Shown: piece after piece, positions 37,073 through 44,068 of the stretch | Position numbering within the stretch: the stretch's first letter is position 1 | Layout of the letters: every line of letters begins with the position of its first letter | Assembly (NCBI GenBank): GCA_963840055.1 | Contig: CAWIXM010000050.1 | Span: 62,001 to 126,000 of the forward strand | Direction of reading: 5' to 3' | DNA length: 64,000 nucleotides | Origin: Rhodoplanes sp963840055 | Lineage (GTDB): Bacteria; Pseudomonadota; Alphaproteobacteria; Rhizobiales; Xanthobacteraceae | The notes under the pieces: model-generated | The model's database searches: none | What the model was told of the DNA's origin: nothing | Seen by the model: only the letters and a program-made list of their open reading frames with translations | Made by a program: the position numbers and the translations under genes

Positions 37073-38198
37073 GACGATCGGCGCGATCGCGGCGGCGCTC
37101 GCCAAGGCGCAGGCCGAACTCACCAACCCCGAGAAGTCGCTGGTTGCGACCATCCGGTCGCCGTCCGAGGGAGAGCGGAGCTTTCGCTATGCGCCGCTCG
37201 CGAGCGGACTCGAGATCATCCGCAAGTGTCTCGGCCGGCATGAGATCGCCGCCATGCAGACGACCGCAATTGATACCGAAGCAGGACTAATCCGCCTGAC
37301 CACCATGCTCGCGCATTCATCGGGCGAGTGGGTGTGCTCGGATTGGCCCATATGCCCAGTCAGCGAGACCGCCGAGCCGCACCGAATGGGCGCGGCCCTC
37401 ACCTATGCCCGCAGATACGCGCTTTTCACTCTGGTCGGCATCGCCGGCGAGGACGATGTTGACGCACCGGATCTTGAGGCTGCCGCGACAAAGCCAAGCC
37501 AAGGTCTCGATGCCGACCGGGGATCCGCAAATGGGCCAAAGCATAGCGACGGGCGCAGGCCCCCTCCTGTCCGGAGCGGTCGGGAGTTCAAAACGACTTC
37601 CAAGCCAATCCTTAGCGCGGAACAGTCAGCGAGCCGACGCGATGCGTTGCTCGTCGAAATCGAGCGGCTCAATTCCGCCGAAGATGCCGCCACATGGGCG
37701 CGCGATCGGCTGCCCGTCAAGAACGCGCTCACCACGGTTGACGCGCACGCGGTCGAGCGTACATTCGCGGCGAGGCTGTCCTCATTCGATCAGACCGAGC
37801 CCGATGCCAGTTCTGCTGACGCCGGCATCCGAATAGCTCGTTCAGACGGACCCGACCCTGCTCGCGGGCCCGAGATGACCTCGCCATTCGCGGAGCCCGA
37901 GAGCCGACCGCTCCTGCAGAAGGACATTAGGCTGCGCGACAAGGAGCACCGTAGGTTTGTCGCACGACAACCCTGCCTCGTGTGCGGCCGCTCCCCCAGC
38001 GATCCGCACCATCTCCGCTTCGCCCAACCGCGCGCGCTCGGACGCCGCGTGAGCGATGAGTTTACCGTTCCGCTCTGTCGCGTCCATCACCGCGACCTGC
38101 ACCGCAAAGGCGATGAGGGCGCCTGGTGGCAAGCGGTCAAGATTGATCCGCTGCCACTGGCTTTGAAGCTCTGGCGCCAAACGCGACCGTCACCGTGA
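37056..38198 (+). CDS. ERF-family single-strand annealing protein fused to HNH-like domain
   Basis: 380 aa. The start at 37056 has GAGGAAGG and overlaps the YqaJ stop. The N-terminal ERF domain (about 1-145) shows FRYAPLASGLEIIRKCLGRH, IRLTTMLAHSSGEWV and MGAALTYARRYALFTLVGIA followed by GEDD. A poorly conserved linker (about 150-290) follows. The C-terminal domain (about 295-380) has CLVCGRSPSDPHHLRF and VPLCRVHHRDLHRKGDEGAW: CxxC, HH and HxxxxH as in HNH/DUF968-Ref-like nucleases. ERF anneals complementary strands; the nuclease-like tail may trim or cut intermediates. The fusion is read directly from one uninterrupted frame. Confidence 0.85.
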   Translation: MHRRSETIGAIAAALAKAQAELTNPEKSLVATIRSPSEGERSFRYAPLASGLEIIRKCLGRHEIAAMQTTAIDTEAGLIRLTTMLAHSSGEWVCSDWPICPVSETAEPHRMGAALTYARRYALFTLVGIAGEDDVDAPDLEAAATKPSQGLDADRGSANGPKHSDGRRPPPVRSGREFKTTSKPILSAEQSASRRDALLVEIERLNSAEDAATWARDRLPVKNALTTVDAHAVERTFAARLSSFDQTEPDASSADAGIRIARSDGPDPARGPEMTSPFAEPESRPLLQKDIRLRDKEHRRFVARQPCLVCGRSPSDPHHLRFAQPRALGRRVSDEFTVPLCRVHHRDLHRKGDEGAWWQAVKIDPLPLALKLWRQTRPSP

Positions 38199-38704
38199 GT
38201 GAGCGTGACTTGCATCTTATTAATCAGTCCATAAGTAGTTGCTCATTTTTATTGACAGGAAATCCATGCGCCAACTGCAAAACGAACCAGAAAAACTCAG
38301 GTATTTCTACCAAACCATCGCTCAAATATGCCGCCTGACAGTGCATTTACTTATGGACCGATTAATACAATTACAGAGAAGCCTTCAGCCGCACTCCCCC
38401 TCACTGCCCTCGCCGCTGACACGGCTCGGGCACCCTGTCCCGCAAGGTGAGATGGCGAGTGTTGCTCATGGCCTGCGGCACGCTTGGCCCGGGCAACCGT
38501 TGGCAAGCCGGCTACGCTCGCATAACTTCAGACCTCCTGACATGGCGGATTTCCACGACTGAAATCACTGGCCTTTCCGTCCCCCGAAGTGCGGACCAAT
38601 ACATGTCCGGTTTTTCTGGTCGGCAAGACGCCACTCCCTGAACCGGCGAAGGTTTTGCGGCGGAGCTTGCGGACTCAAACTTGTCCGCTCTAGGTTTAGG
38701 CGAT
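38199..38704. other. Gene-poor stretch with inverted-repeat element
   Basis: It contains the 20-bp inverted repeats at 38218-38367 and, from about 38497, a degenerate copy of the leader found before hicB copy 2 (AACCGTTGGCAAGCC). Reading frames here are not convincing. Confidence 0.45.
38218..38367. repeat. 20-bp inverted repeats flanking a 110-bp AT-rich core
   Basis: TATTAATCAGTCCATAAGTA (38218-38237) and TACTTATGGACCGATTAATA (38348-38367) are inverted repeats with one mismatch. No target duplication is seen around them. It could be a tiny mobile element, or a recombination or attachment site at the edge of the phage module. Confidence 0.6.
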
Positions 38705-38953
38705 ATGATCGCAGAACCGAACAGCAGCTCCGCTTCCTTCACGGTCACCGCCATCTGGGACCCTGAGGCCGGCGTGTTCTATTCGCAGTCGGATATTCCC
38801 GGCCTGCATGTCGAAGCCGCGACATTCGATGAATTCGTTGCGCTCGTCCGCGACCTCGCGCCGGAGATGATCGCTGACAATCTCCCGCAGGCGAAGGGGC
38901 CGTTCGTGGTGCGTATCGAGGGCCGGTGTGACTTGGTGCTGAGCGCCGCTTGA
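38705..38953 (+). CDS. HicB-like antitoxin (DUF1902 type), copy 1
   Basis: 82 aa. FTVTAIWDPEAGVFYSQSDI, PGLHVEAATFDEFVALVRDL, APEMIADNLPQAKGP, and VRIEGRCDLVLSAA follow the DUF1902/HicB-like beta-alpha fold. It is nearly identical to copy 2 (39580-39828). The stop is followed directly by the start of a collapsed hicA. Its toxin is gone, so this antitoxin is an orphan unless it controls the intact copy. Confidence 0.8.
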   Translation: MIAEPNSSSASFTVTAIWDPEAGVFYSQSDIPGLHVEAATFDEFVALVRDLAPEMIADNLPQAKGPFVVRIEGRCDLVLSAA

Positions 38954-39070
38954 ATGCCGAAGGACTTCTATGCGGAGCTTGTCCGGCTCCTGCGAGCCGC
39001 ACACGAAGAGCCGCTACACCGCAAACGGAATTCTGAAGGACGCCGGGCTGCCCAAGGCATTCTGATCTGA
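38954..39070 (+). pseudogene. HicA-like toxin copy 1, internal deletion
   Basis: It begins MPKDFYAELVRLLRAA as copy 2 does, then jumps over about 90 bases to the sequence for the KSRHTANEILKDAG region, but out of frame, ending at 39070. The lost part holds the GGKGSHEKW segment with the active His. The deletion endpoints share a short GC repeat. Confidence 0.8.
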
Positions 39071-39357
39071 TTGCCCAGCCAAGATGCCGCTTGCCTGCGT
39101 TCTCTCGTCACGCCGGGCGGCGACCCGGCGGTCCATACCCATTCGGTCCATGCCCCTCCCGCGTCGCTGTGCTCCGCTCCCTCCCCCGCTTGCGGGGGAG
39201 GGCAAGGGAGGGGGGGTGAGGGCAGACCAGCATGAGCGGCGCTGTCCCATGGATTGCCGGGTCAAGCAAGCGTAGCCCGGATGAGCGCAGCGAAATCCGG
39301 GAGGGCAGCCCCGCATTCCGCCGCGCTCCATGCGGGCTACAGGCTACAGGCGATAAT
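39071..39357. other. Repeat-filled spacer between hicBA copies
   Basis: It holds one palindrome of the CCTCCCCC family (about 39176-39215) and a GTAGCCCGGATGAGCGCAGC repeat with its inverted partner GCGGGCTAC (about 39272-39343). The latter repeat recurs at 40599-40672. Confidence 0.6.
39272..39343. repeat. GTAGCCCGGATGAGCGCAGCG-type dispersed repeat, copy 1
   Basis: GTAGCCCGGATGAGCGCAGC then GAAATCCGGGAGGGCAGCC, closing with CATGCGGGCTAC as inverted end. A second copy is at 40599-40672. This repeat type is widespread in proteobacterial genomes (known). Confidence 0.75.
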
Positions 39358-39480
39358 TCACGCCGCATCCGCCGGCCGCACGCGTTTGGCTATTTCGGCC
39401 CCCTTTCCCGCTCCACCACCGCAATGTCGTACTCGCTCTGCAAATCGAGCCAGAACTGTGCTGCGTTGCCGAAGCGTGTA
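39358..39480 (-). pseudogene. HigA-type antitoxin, C-terminal remnant
   Basis: The minus strand reads RFGNAAQFWLDLQSEYDIAV and VERE, the typical C-terminal half of HigA-like XRE antitoxins, then after a one-base shift IAKRVRPADAA to the stop at 39358. The helix-turn-helix part is missing, replaced by the GTAGGGTGGGTTAGC repeat at 39477. It is another broken toxin-antitoxin gene in this spot. Confidence 0.6.
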
Positions 39481-39515
39481 GGGTGGGTTAGCGCCGAAGG
39501 CGCGTAACCCACCGC
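39477..39515. repeat. GTAGGGTGGGTTAGC palindromic repeat
   Basis: GTAGGGTGGGTTAGCGCCG and its inverted end GCGCGTAACCCACC form a near-perfect hairpin. It interrupts the HigA remnant. Confidence 0.75.
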
Positions 39516-39579
39516 AGAGGTTGCCGCCATCGCTCGGGGAACCGTTGGCAAGCCCGCGGCGCTCGCGTAACTTACCGAC

Positions 39580-39828
39580 ATGAGCGTAGAACCGAACAAC
39601 AGTTCCGCTTCCTTCACGGTCACCGCCACCTGGGACCCCGAGGCCGGCGTGTTCTATTCGCATTCGGATATTCCTGGCCTGCATGTCGAAGCCGCGACAT
39701 TCGATGAATTCGTTGCGCTCGTCCGCGACCTCGCGCCGGAGATGATTGCGGACAACTTGCCGGAGGCGAAGGGTCCGTTCGTGGTGCGTATCGAGGGCCG
39801 GTGTGACTTGGTGCTGAGCGCCGCTTGA
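39580..39828 (+). CDS. HicB-like antitoxin (DUF1902 type), copy 2
   Basis: 82 aa. FTVTATWDPEAGVFYSHSDI ... FDEFVALVRDLAPEMIADNL ... VRIEGRCDLVLSAA. It is followed without gap by an intact hicA, so this pair is the likely working module. HicB neutralises HicA and represses the operon in known systems. The leader (AACCGTTGGCAAGCC) is shared with copy 1. Confidence 0.85.
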   Translation: MSVEPNNSSASFTVTATWDPEAGVFYSHSDIPGLHVEAATFDEFVALVRDLAPEMIADNLPEAKGPFVVRIEGRCDLVLSAA

Positions 39829-40023
39829 TTGCCAAAGGACTTCTATGCGGAGCTTGTCCGGCTCCTGCGCGCCGCTGGGTGGCGGCGCGTACCGGGCGGC
39901 AAGGGTTCGCATGAGAAGTGGCGACATGGCGAAACCGGCCGCACTTTGATCGTCCCGCGCACGAAGAGCCGCCACACCGCAAACGAAATCCTGAAGGACG
40001 CCGGGCTGCCCAAGGCATTCTGA
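39829..40023 (+). CDS. HicA-like mRNA interferase toxin, copy 2
   Basis: 64 aa from a TTG that directly follows the hicB stop (copy 1 has ATG at the same place). The small dsRBD-like fold is seen: FYAELVRLLRAAGWRRVPGG, KGSHEKWRHGETGRTLIVPR, and HTANEILKDAGL. The SHEKW His is the catalytic residue of HicA. It cleaves mRNA when free. The weaker TTG start would keep the toxin below the antitoxin. Confidence 0.85.
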   Translation: MPKDFYAELVRLLRAAGWRRVPGGKGSHEKWRHGETGRTLIVPRTKSRHTANEILKDAGLPKAF

Positions 40024-40054
40024 CCGCCTCGCCGCAATGCCGCTTGCTTTCACC

Positions 40055-40116
40055 TTGCCTCATTCCCGCGCAAGCGGGAAAAAGCGTTCGTCCCTGCTTG
40101 CGCGGGGACGAACGGA
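40055..40116. repeat. Dispersed palindrome (ATTCCCGCG...GGGGACGAACGG)
   Basis: ATTCCCGCGCAAGCGGGAA and CGTTCGTCCCTGCTTGCGCG with GGGGACGAACGG form two hairpins. Similar sequence occurs after the porin gene at about 27645-27710. Confidence 0.65.
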
Positions 40117-40169
40117 GAGTACGCAAGCCCGGCCCTGACAAACCGGGGCCCTAATGCTATCTATCCCTC

Positions 40170-40373
40170 ATGCTCCGGATTGAAATCGAACGTGAGGAAG
40201 ACGGCCGCTGGTTGGCGGAAGTGCCGGCACTGCCGGGCGTCCTCAGTTACGGCGCAACCGACACGGAAGCGCGCGCCAAGGCGACCGCGCTGGCGCTGCG
40301 GGTCATCGCCGAGCGGGTCGAAAACGGCGAAGCGCTGCCGCGCGAGCTTGCCGGCATGTTCCAGCTGGCATGA
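40170..40373 (+). CDS. HicB-family antitoxin, copy 3 (different subfamily)
   Basis: 67 aa. LRIEIEREEDGRWLAEVPAL, PGVLSYGATDTEARAKATAL and RVIAERVENGEALP are the standard HicB fold (beta-beta-beta-alpha, with the GR-LAEVPxLPG motif). This is not a copy of the DUF1902-like pair upstream. Its stop overlaps the ATG of the next frame (ATGA), as usual for hicBA in this order. Confidence 0.85.
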   Translation: MLRIEIEREEDGRWLAEVPALPGVLSYGATDTEARAKATALALRVIAERVENGEALPRELAGMFQLA

Positions 40374-40581
40374 GCCGCTGGCCGCCGCCAAGGCGCAGCG
40401 GGTGCTCGCGGCGCTTCTGCGGATCGGCTGGACCGTCAAACGTCAGAGTGGGTTGCATCGCACCTTGCAGCGGCCGGGGTGGCCGGATTTTGTTTTCGCG
40501 TTTCATGACGGCGACGAAATTGGCCCGCGCATGCTCGCTCGCATCGCGAAACACACGGGTCTGAGCGAAGACGATTTGTAG
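40370..40581 (+). CDS. HicA-family toxin, copy 3, start region frameshifted
   Basis: The recognisable frame reads KAQRVLAALLRIGWTVKRQS, then LHRTLQRPGWPDFVFAFHDG, DEIGPRMLARIAKHTGLS and DDL, clearly a HicA. The coupled ATG at 40370 is in a different frame, one base short near 40378-40395. Either a base is missing from the sequence, or translation starts at GTG 40397. The catalytic SxH motif is GLHR here. If the shift is real the toxin is crippled. Confidence 0.7.
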
Positions 40582-40598
40582 GGGCAAGCTCGTAGCAA

Positions 40599-40672
40599 GC
40601 GTAGCCCGGATGGAGCGCAGCGAAATCCGTGAGGGCAGCCCCAAATTCCGCTTCGCTCCATGCGGCTACAAA
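40599..40672. repeat. GTAGCCCGGATGAGCGCAGCG-type dispersed repeat, copy 2
   Basis: GTAGCCCGGATGGAGCGCAG, GAAATCCGTGAGGGCAGCCC and the inverted end CATGCGGCTAC match copy 1 at 39272-39343. Confidence 0.75.
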
Positions 40673-41076
40673 TCTACGCGGTTTCGCGCCGCACGATCGA
40701 CCCCGCTTTGCCCGCCGGAAACGATTGTCATGCGTTGTGTCATTGCCCCGGCTCGATTGCGTTGGCCCGCGCAATGTAACATGCGTGCACAGGTTCCCCC
40801 GCGCCTTCATGGTGCCTTACCCCCTCACCCGCCGTGCTCCGCTCGGGGGCCTCTCCACTCACTCGGAGAGGGCGACGTTTGGAACCGTTCGTTGTCGCGA
40901 ATCCGACCAGACCGACAGCGGATTTTGTGGCGTTCGCGACCTTCCTCCTGATCCGGCTCCGGCTCCGTCAGCAGCTGATTTTTCCGCCAAGGACCCGGCC
41001 TGGGAGCAAAATAAAAGTAAGAATGAAAATAGGCGCTTGCACAGCGTCACAAGGCCGATGTCACGGCGCAACAAAC

Positions 41077-41092
41077 TGGCCCGCACTTTGCT
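41077..41092 (+). promoter_or_regulatory. Sigma-54-type (-24/-12) promoter candidate
   Basis: TGGCCCGCACTTTGCT fits TGGCACG-N4-TTGCW: GG and GC are exactly 10 bases apart. It lies about 150 bases before the ferredoxin/ferritin fusion gene. Two TGT-N10-ACC elements lie 150-190 bases upstream of it; they resemble but do not match the NifA site TGT-N10-ACA. Confidence 0.5.
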
Positions 41093-41240
41093 TTCATTCT
41101 AACCGGTGACCGTGGGGCGGGATCCGGGGTGCCGCGTCCACGATCGCGATCAACAGGACCCGCGGCGAGGAGCGCCTTTCTGGCGAGCCCGGTGCGGTAG
41201 TGCGTTCGTCAACAAGACACGCGGCCACAGGAGCATGCCG

Positions 41241-42164
41241 ATGACCAATGTCACGTTTTCATCCCCGGTAATGGCGCGCGACATGACCGTCTATGCGATC
41301 GCCGGCGACCGGGGCACCATCCTGGCCGTGGCGAAATCCCACAACGTCCCGATCCCGTTCGACTGTCAGGACGGCGAGTGCGGATCATGCCTTGTCGAGG
41401 TCAAGCACCTTGCGACCGACAAGCCGAAATACGGCATCGCGCTGACGGAGAAGGAAAAGGAACTTCTGCGCCAACTCGGAAAAATCACGCCCGAGGAAAT
41501 CTATAACGCCGAAACCAATGACATGCCGCCGCGCTATCGGTTGGCGTGCCAGTGCTTCATTCGCGACGAAGACATTCTCGTCACCTTCGAAGGCGACCAG
41601 GTTCTACCGGCGAAAAAGCCGCACCTCACGCCTGCCTCGAAAATCTTCAAGGGCGGCTTGGAGGTTCACTCGCTCGACGAGTTTCTCAGCTACGCCGTGA
41701 AGGCCGAGGAGGACGCCGCCATCCATTACGAAGAACTGACCAAGGCGATGGAAGATGTCGGCAACCACGCGGTGGCGCAGTTGTTCGCGCAGCTTGCGCG
41801 CTTCTCCCGCATGCATCTCGCCGAGGCGCAAAGCCGCGCCGGCTCGATCGACGTATCAAAGCATCTGCCGCCGGACTATGTCTGGGCGGATAGCGCCACG
41901 CCCGAACGCGCGGACATCTGGGCGGGCGATCCCGACCTGTCGCGGCTCGATGCGTTGCGCGTGGCGCTGCGCGGAGAAAAGCGAGCGTTCGAGTTCTATT
42001 ACCAGGTCTCCGGCGCCGCGAAGGACCCAGCAATCAGGGCCGTGGCGAAAGAGTTCGTCGAGGAAGAATCCGAGCACGTGCGCATCCTCGAGGCCTGGAT
42101 CACGCGGGAAGAGTGGGAACGGAAATATCCGCTGGAAGCAAGCGAAGCGCCGAGCCCGGCGTAA
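41241..42164 (+). CDS. 2Fe-2S ferredoxin domain fused to ferritin-like/rubrerythrin domain
   Basis: 307 aa from the ATG at 41241, which has AGGAG at correct spacing; an ATG at 41235 is too close. Residues about 10-110 form a plant-type ferredoxin: FDCQDGECGSCLVEV gives CxxxxCxxC, and LACQCF the fourth Cys. Residues about 135-290 are ferritin-like: AEEDAAIHYEELTKAMEDVG, LARFSRMHLAEAQ, ALRGEKRAFEFYYQVSGAA, EFVEEESEHVRILEAW. The second ExxH is complete; in the first, Ser stands where Glu is expected, so the di-iron site may be changed. A redox protein delivering electrons to its own metal site is likely. A sigma-54-like promoter lies upstream. Confidence 0.85.
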   Translation: MTNVTFSSPVMARDMTVYAIAGDRGTILAVAKSHNVPIPFDCQDGECGSCLVEVKHLATDKPKYGIALTEKEKELLRQLGKITPEEIYNAETNDMPPRYRLACQCFIRDEDILVTFEGDQVLPAKKPHLTPASKIFKGGLEVHSLDEFLSYAVKAEEDAAIHYEELTKAMEDVGNHAVAQLFAQLARFSRMHLAEAQSRAGSIDVSKHLPPDYVWADSATPERADIWAGDPDLSRLDALRVALRGEKRAFEFYYQVSGAAKDPAIRAVAKEFVEEESEHVRILEAWITREEWERKYPLEASEAPSPA

Positions 42165-42227
42165 CAATCGCGACCACGGTCACATCATCAACGCTTGCGG
42201 ACCGGACGCAAGGCGGAGAGAAGAACG

Positions 42228-42665
42228 TCACTCTCCGTATACCGTCACCACCACCGTCCGGTCCCGCGGACGATTGTCGAGGTTGACGACTGCGATCTGC
42301 TGCCAGGTGCCGAGGTCGGGCCGGCCGTCGGTGACCGGCACCGTCATGTCGGGGCCGAGCACGGCCGCGCGCAGATGCGAATGGGCGTTGCCGTCGCCCC
42401 ACGCGCGTTCGTGATGATAGTCGCGGCCGCGCGGGATCAGCCGGTCGAGAACGTCCTTGAGGTCCTGCAACACGCCGTCCTCGAACTCGACCGACACGAT
42501 CGCGCCGGTCGAGCCGACGACGAAGAGCTGGACGAATCCGTTGGCGATCTTCGATCGCCGCACAATGTCCCGGATAGATGGCGTGAGGTCGGCCGCGGCC
42601 ATCTCGTCCTGCCGCGGCGTCCGGACCATTTCCCGGTAGAAGCGTGAGAATCGACCTTCGATCAT
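42228..42665 (-). CDS. YjbQ/UPF0047 family protein
   Basis: 145 aa from the ATG at 42665. Family landmarks: IRDIVRRSKIANGFVQLFVV with the expected STGA stretch, DVLDRLIPRGRDYHHERAWG, NAHSHLRAAVLGPDMTVPV, GTWQQIAVVNLDNRPRDRTV. The His/Asp-rich centre binds a metal or phosphate. YjbQ has weak thiamine-phosphate-synthase-like activity in some bacteria; the main role is unknown. It is convergent with the ferredoxin fusion gene. Confidence 0.88.
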   Translation of the reverse strand: MIEGRFSRFYREMVRTPRQDEMAAADLTPSIRDIVRRSKIANGFVQLFVVGSTGAIVSVEFEDGVLQDLKDVLDRLIPRGRDYHHERAWGDGNAHSHLRAAVLGPDMTVPVTDGRPDLGTWQQIAVVNLDNRPRDRTVVVTVYGE

Positions 42666-42801
42666 GCGTTTTGCCTTGCCTATCCGCCAAATCCCGCCCC
42701 TCCGAACCCATTCGGCCATGATCGGATGATGGGGTTTTGCGTCCGCTCGCCCCACCCTACATTTTTGAGGCTTCCTCGCCTCGTGCCCTACGCCTTATGC
42801 C

Positions 42802-43074
42802 ATGTCTTCGGTCCGCGACAACGCCGCCCTCTCCCGCTTCGAGCTCGACGCCGAAGGCGCAACGGCGCTCGCCTATTACCGCCTCGCCAACGGCGTGATG
42901 ACCTTCACGCATACGCAGACGCCGCAGCGCCTGCGCGGGCGCGGCATCGCTTCGCGGCTCGTCCATGGCGCGCTCGACGCGGTGCGGGCGCGCGGCCTCA
43001 AAGTCGTCCCGCGCTGCTCGTTCGTTGCGAACTACGTGGCGCGACACCCGGAATTCGACGATCTCTTGGCCTGA
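42802..43074 (+). CDS. Small GNAT-type N-acetyltransferase (YjdJ/ATCG group)
   Basis: 90 aa. ALAYYRLANGVMTFTHTQTP, QRLRGRGIASRLVHGALDAV with the acetyl-CoA binding RGRGIA loop, VPRCSFVANYVARHPEFDDL. This is the minimal GNAT fold with the conserved Cys and the YxxxHPEF ending. It acetylates an unknown amine or protein. It is divergent from yjbQ. Confidence 0.9.
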   Translation: MSSVRDNAALSRFELDAEGATALAYYRLANGVMTFTHTQTPQRLRGRGIASRLVHGALDAVRARGLKVVPRCSFVANYVARHPEFDDLLA

Positions 43075-43088
43075 CGCGGCGATTCTCT

Positions 43089-43562
43089 TCACCCCCGCGC
43101 GCGCAAAAGGCGACCGCGCTCGCGATCCCAGTCGCGCCGCTTTTCGGTCTCGCGCTTGTCGTGCAGCTTCTTGCCGCGGGCGAGCGCAAGCTCGAGCTTG
43201 GCTCGTCCCTTCTCGTTGAAATACAGCTTGAGCGGAACGATCGTCATGCCCTCGCGCTCGATGCCGGCGGCGAGCCGATCGATCTGCCGGCGATGCAACA
43301 ACAGTCTGCGCGGGCGTTTCGGCGGATGATTGAACCGGCCTGCCTGGAGGTACTCGGGAATGTTGGCATTGACGAGCCACAACTCGCCCGCGCGCGCATC
43401 CGCATAGGACTCGCCGATGCTGGCGCGCCCCTGGCGCAGCGATTTCACTTCCGAGCCGGCGAGCGCAATCCCGGCTTCAAAGGTTTCGCCGATCTCGTAG
43501 TTGAACCGCGCCTTGCGGTTGTCAGCAACCACCTTGATTTTGCGCGCTGGAGCCTTCGCCAT
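43089..43562 (-). CDS. smpB: SsrA-binding protein
   Basis: 157 aa. Core: ARFNYEIGETFEAGIALAGS with EVKSLR, ESYADARAGELWLVNANIPE, GMTIVPLKLYFNEKGRAKLE and the basic C-terminal tail KLHDKRETEKRRDWDRERGR. It binds tmRNA and brings it to stalled ribosomes. No ssrA gene was seen in this window. dapA and mscL lie upstream on the same strand. Confidence 0.97.
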   Translation of the reverse strand: MAKAPARKIKVVADNRKARFNYEIGETFEAGIALAGSEVKSLRQGRASIGESYADARAGELWLVNANIPEYLQAGRFNHPPKRPRRLLLHRRQIDRLAAGIEREGMTIVPLKLYFNEKGRAKLELALARGKKLHDKRETEKRRDWDRERGRLLRARG

Positions 43563-43577
43563 GGCGGATACGCGCGG

Positions 43578-43979
43578 TCACTTCTTTAGGAGATCGCGTA
43601 TTTCGGTCAGCAACTGGACGTCCTCGGGCGGCGGCTTCTTTTCCTCCTCCTTCGCGCTGAGACGGTTAATGCCCTTGACCACGAAGAACAGCGCCCAGGC
43701 GACGATCAGGAAATTGATCACCATGGTGACGAAATTGCCCCAGGCGAGAACCGCGCCCTGTCTTCTTGCTTCGGCCAGGCTGTTCGCCGAGACTTGCGAC
43801 GACAGCGGCAGGAAATAATTGGAAAAGTCGAGGCCGCCGGTGACCGCGCCGATCGCCGGGTTGATGATGTCGTTAACGAGTGAGTTCACGATCGAGGTGA
43901 ATGCGACGCCGATGACGATGCCGACCGCGAGATCGACAACGTTGCCGCGCATCGCAAACTTCTTGAATTCTTCGAGCAT
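43578..43979 (-). CDS. mscL: Large-conductance mechanosensitive channel
   Basis: 133 aa from the ATG at 43979. MLEEFKKFAMRGNVVDLAVG, then IVIGVAFTSIVNSLVNDIIN (first membrane helix), FVTMVINFLIVAWALFFVVK (second) and a cytoplasmic helix ending LTEIRDLLKK. The homopentamer opens under membrane tension to release solutes after osmotic downshock. It lies 15 bases from smpB and downstream of dapA. Confidence 0.97.
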   Translation of the reverse strand: MLEEFKKFAMRGNVVDLAVGIVIGVAFTSIVNSLVNDIINPAIGAVTGGLDFSNYFLPLSSQVSANSLAEARRQGAVLAWGNFVTMVINFLIVAWALFFVVKGINRLSAKEEEKKPPPEDVQLLTEIRDLLKK

Positions 43980-44068
43980 CGCCGTTCTCCTCGACGAGCG
44001 GCGCGCCCGCCGGCCTCCGCCAGAGCCGGAACCCCGGAAGCCGCGAGCCGCGAAAATGCCATTAAACG

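Larger units (their letters stand above)
40582..41240. other. Long intergenic region with repeats and a sigma-54-like promoter
   Basis: It holds the GTAGCCCGGATGGAGCG repeat (40599-40672), a degenerate CCTCTCCAC-type palindrome (about 40850-40875) and the -24/-12 element at 41077-41092. No supported gene. Confidence 0.5.

Noticed and set aside
38239..38562. 107-codon frame inside the inverted-repeat region
   Set aside because: It runs through the inverted repeat and a hicB leader remnant; no domain and no support for translation.
40892..40945. NifA upstream activator sites
   Set aside because: The two TGT-N10 elements end in ACC instead of ACA; too weak to annotate, mentioned only with the promoter candidate.
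43980..44068. Split tmRNA (ssrA) near smpB
   Set aside because: The gap is short and shows no tRNA-like ends or tag-coding frame.
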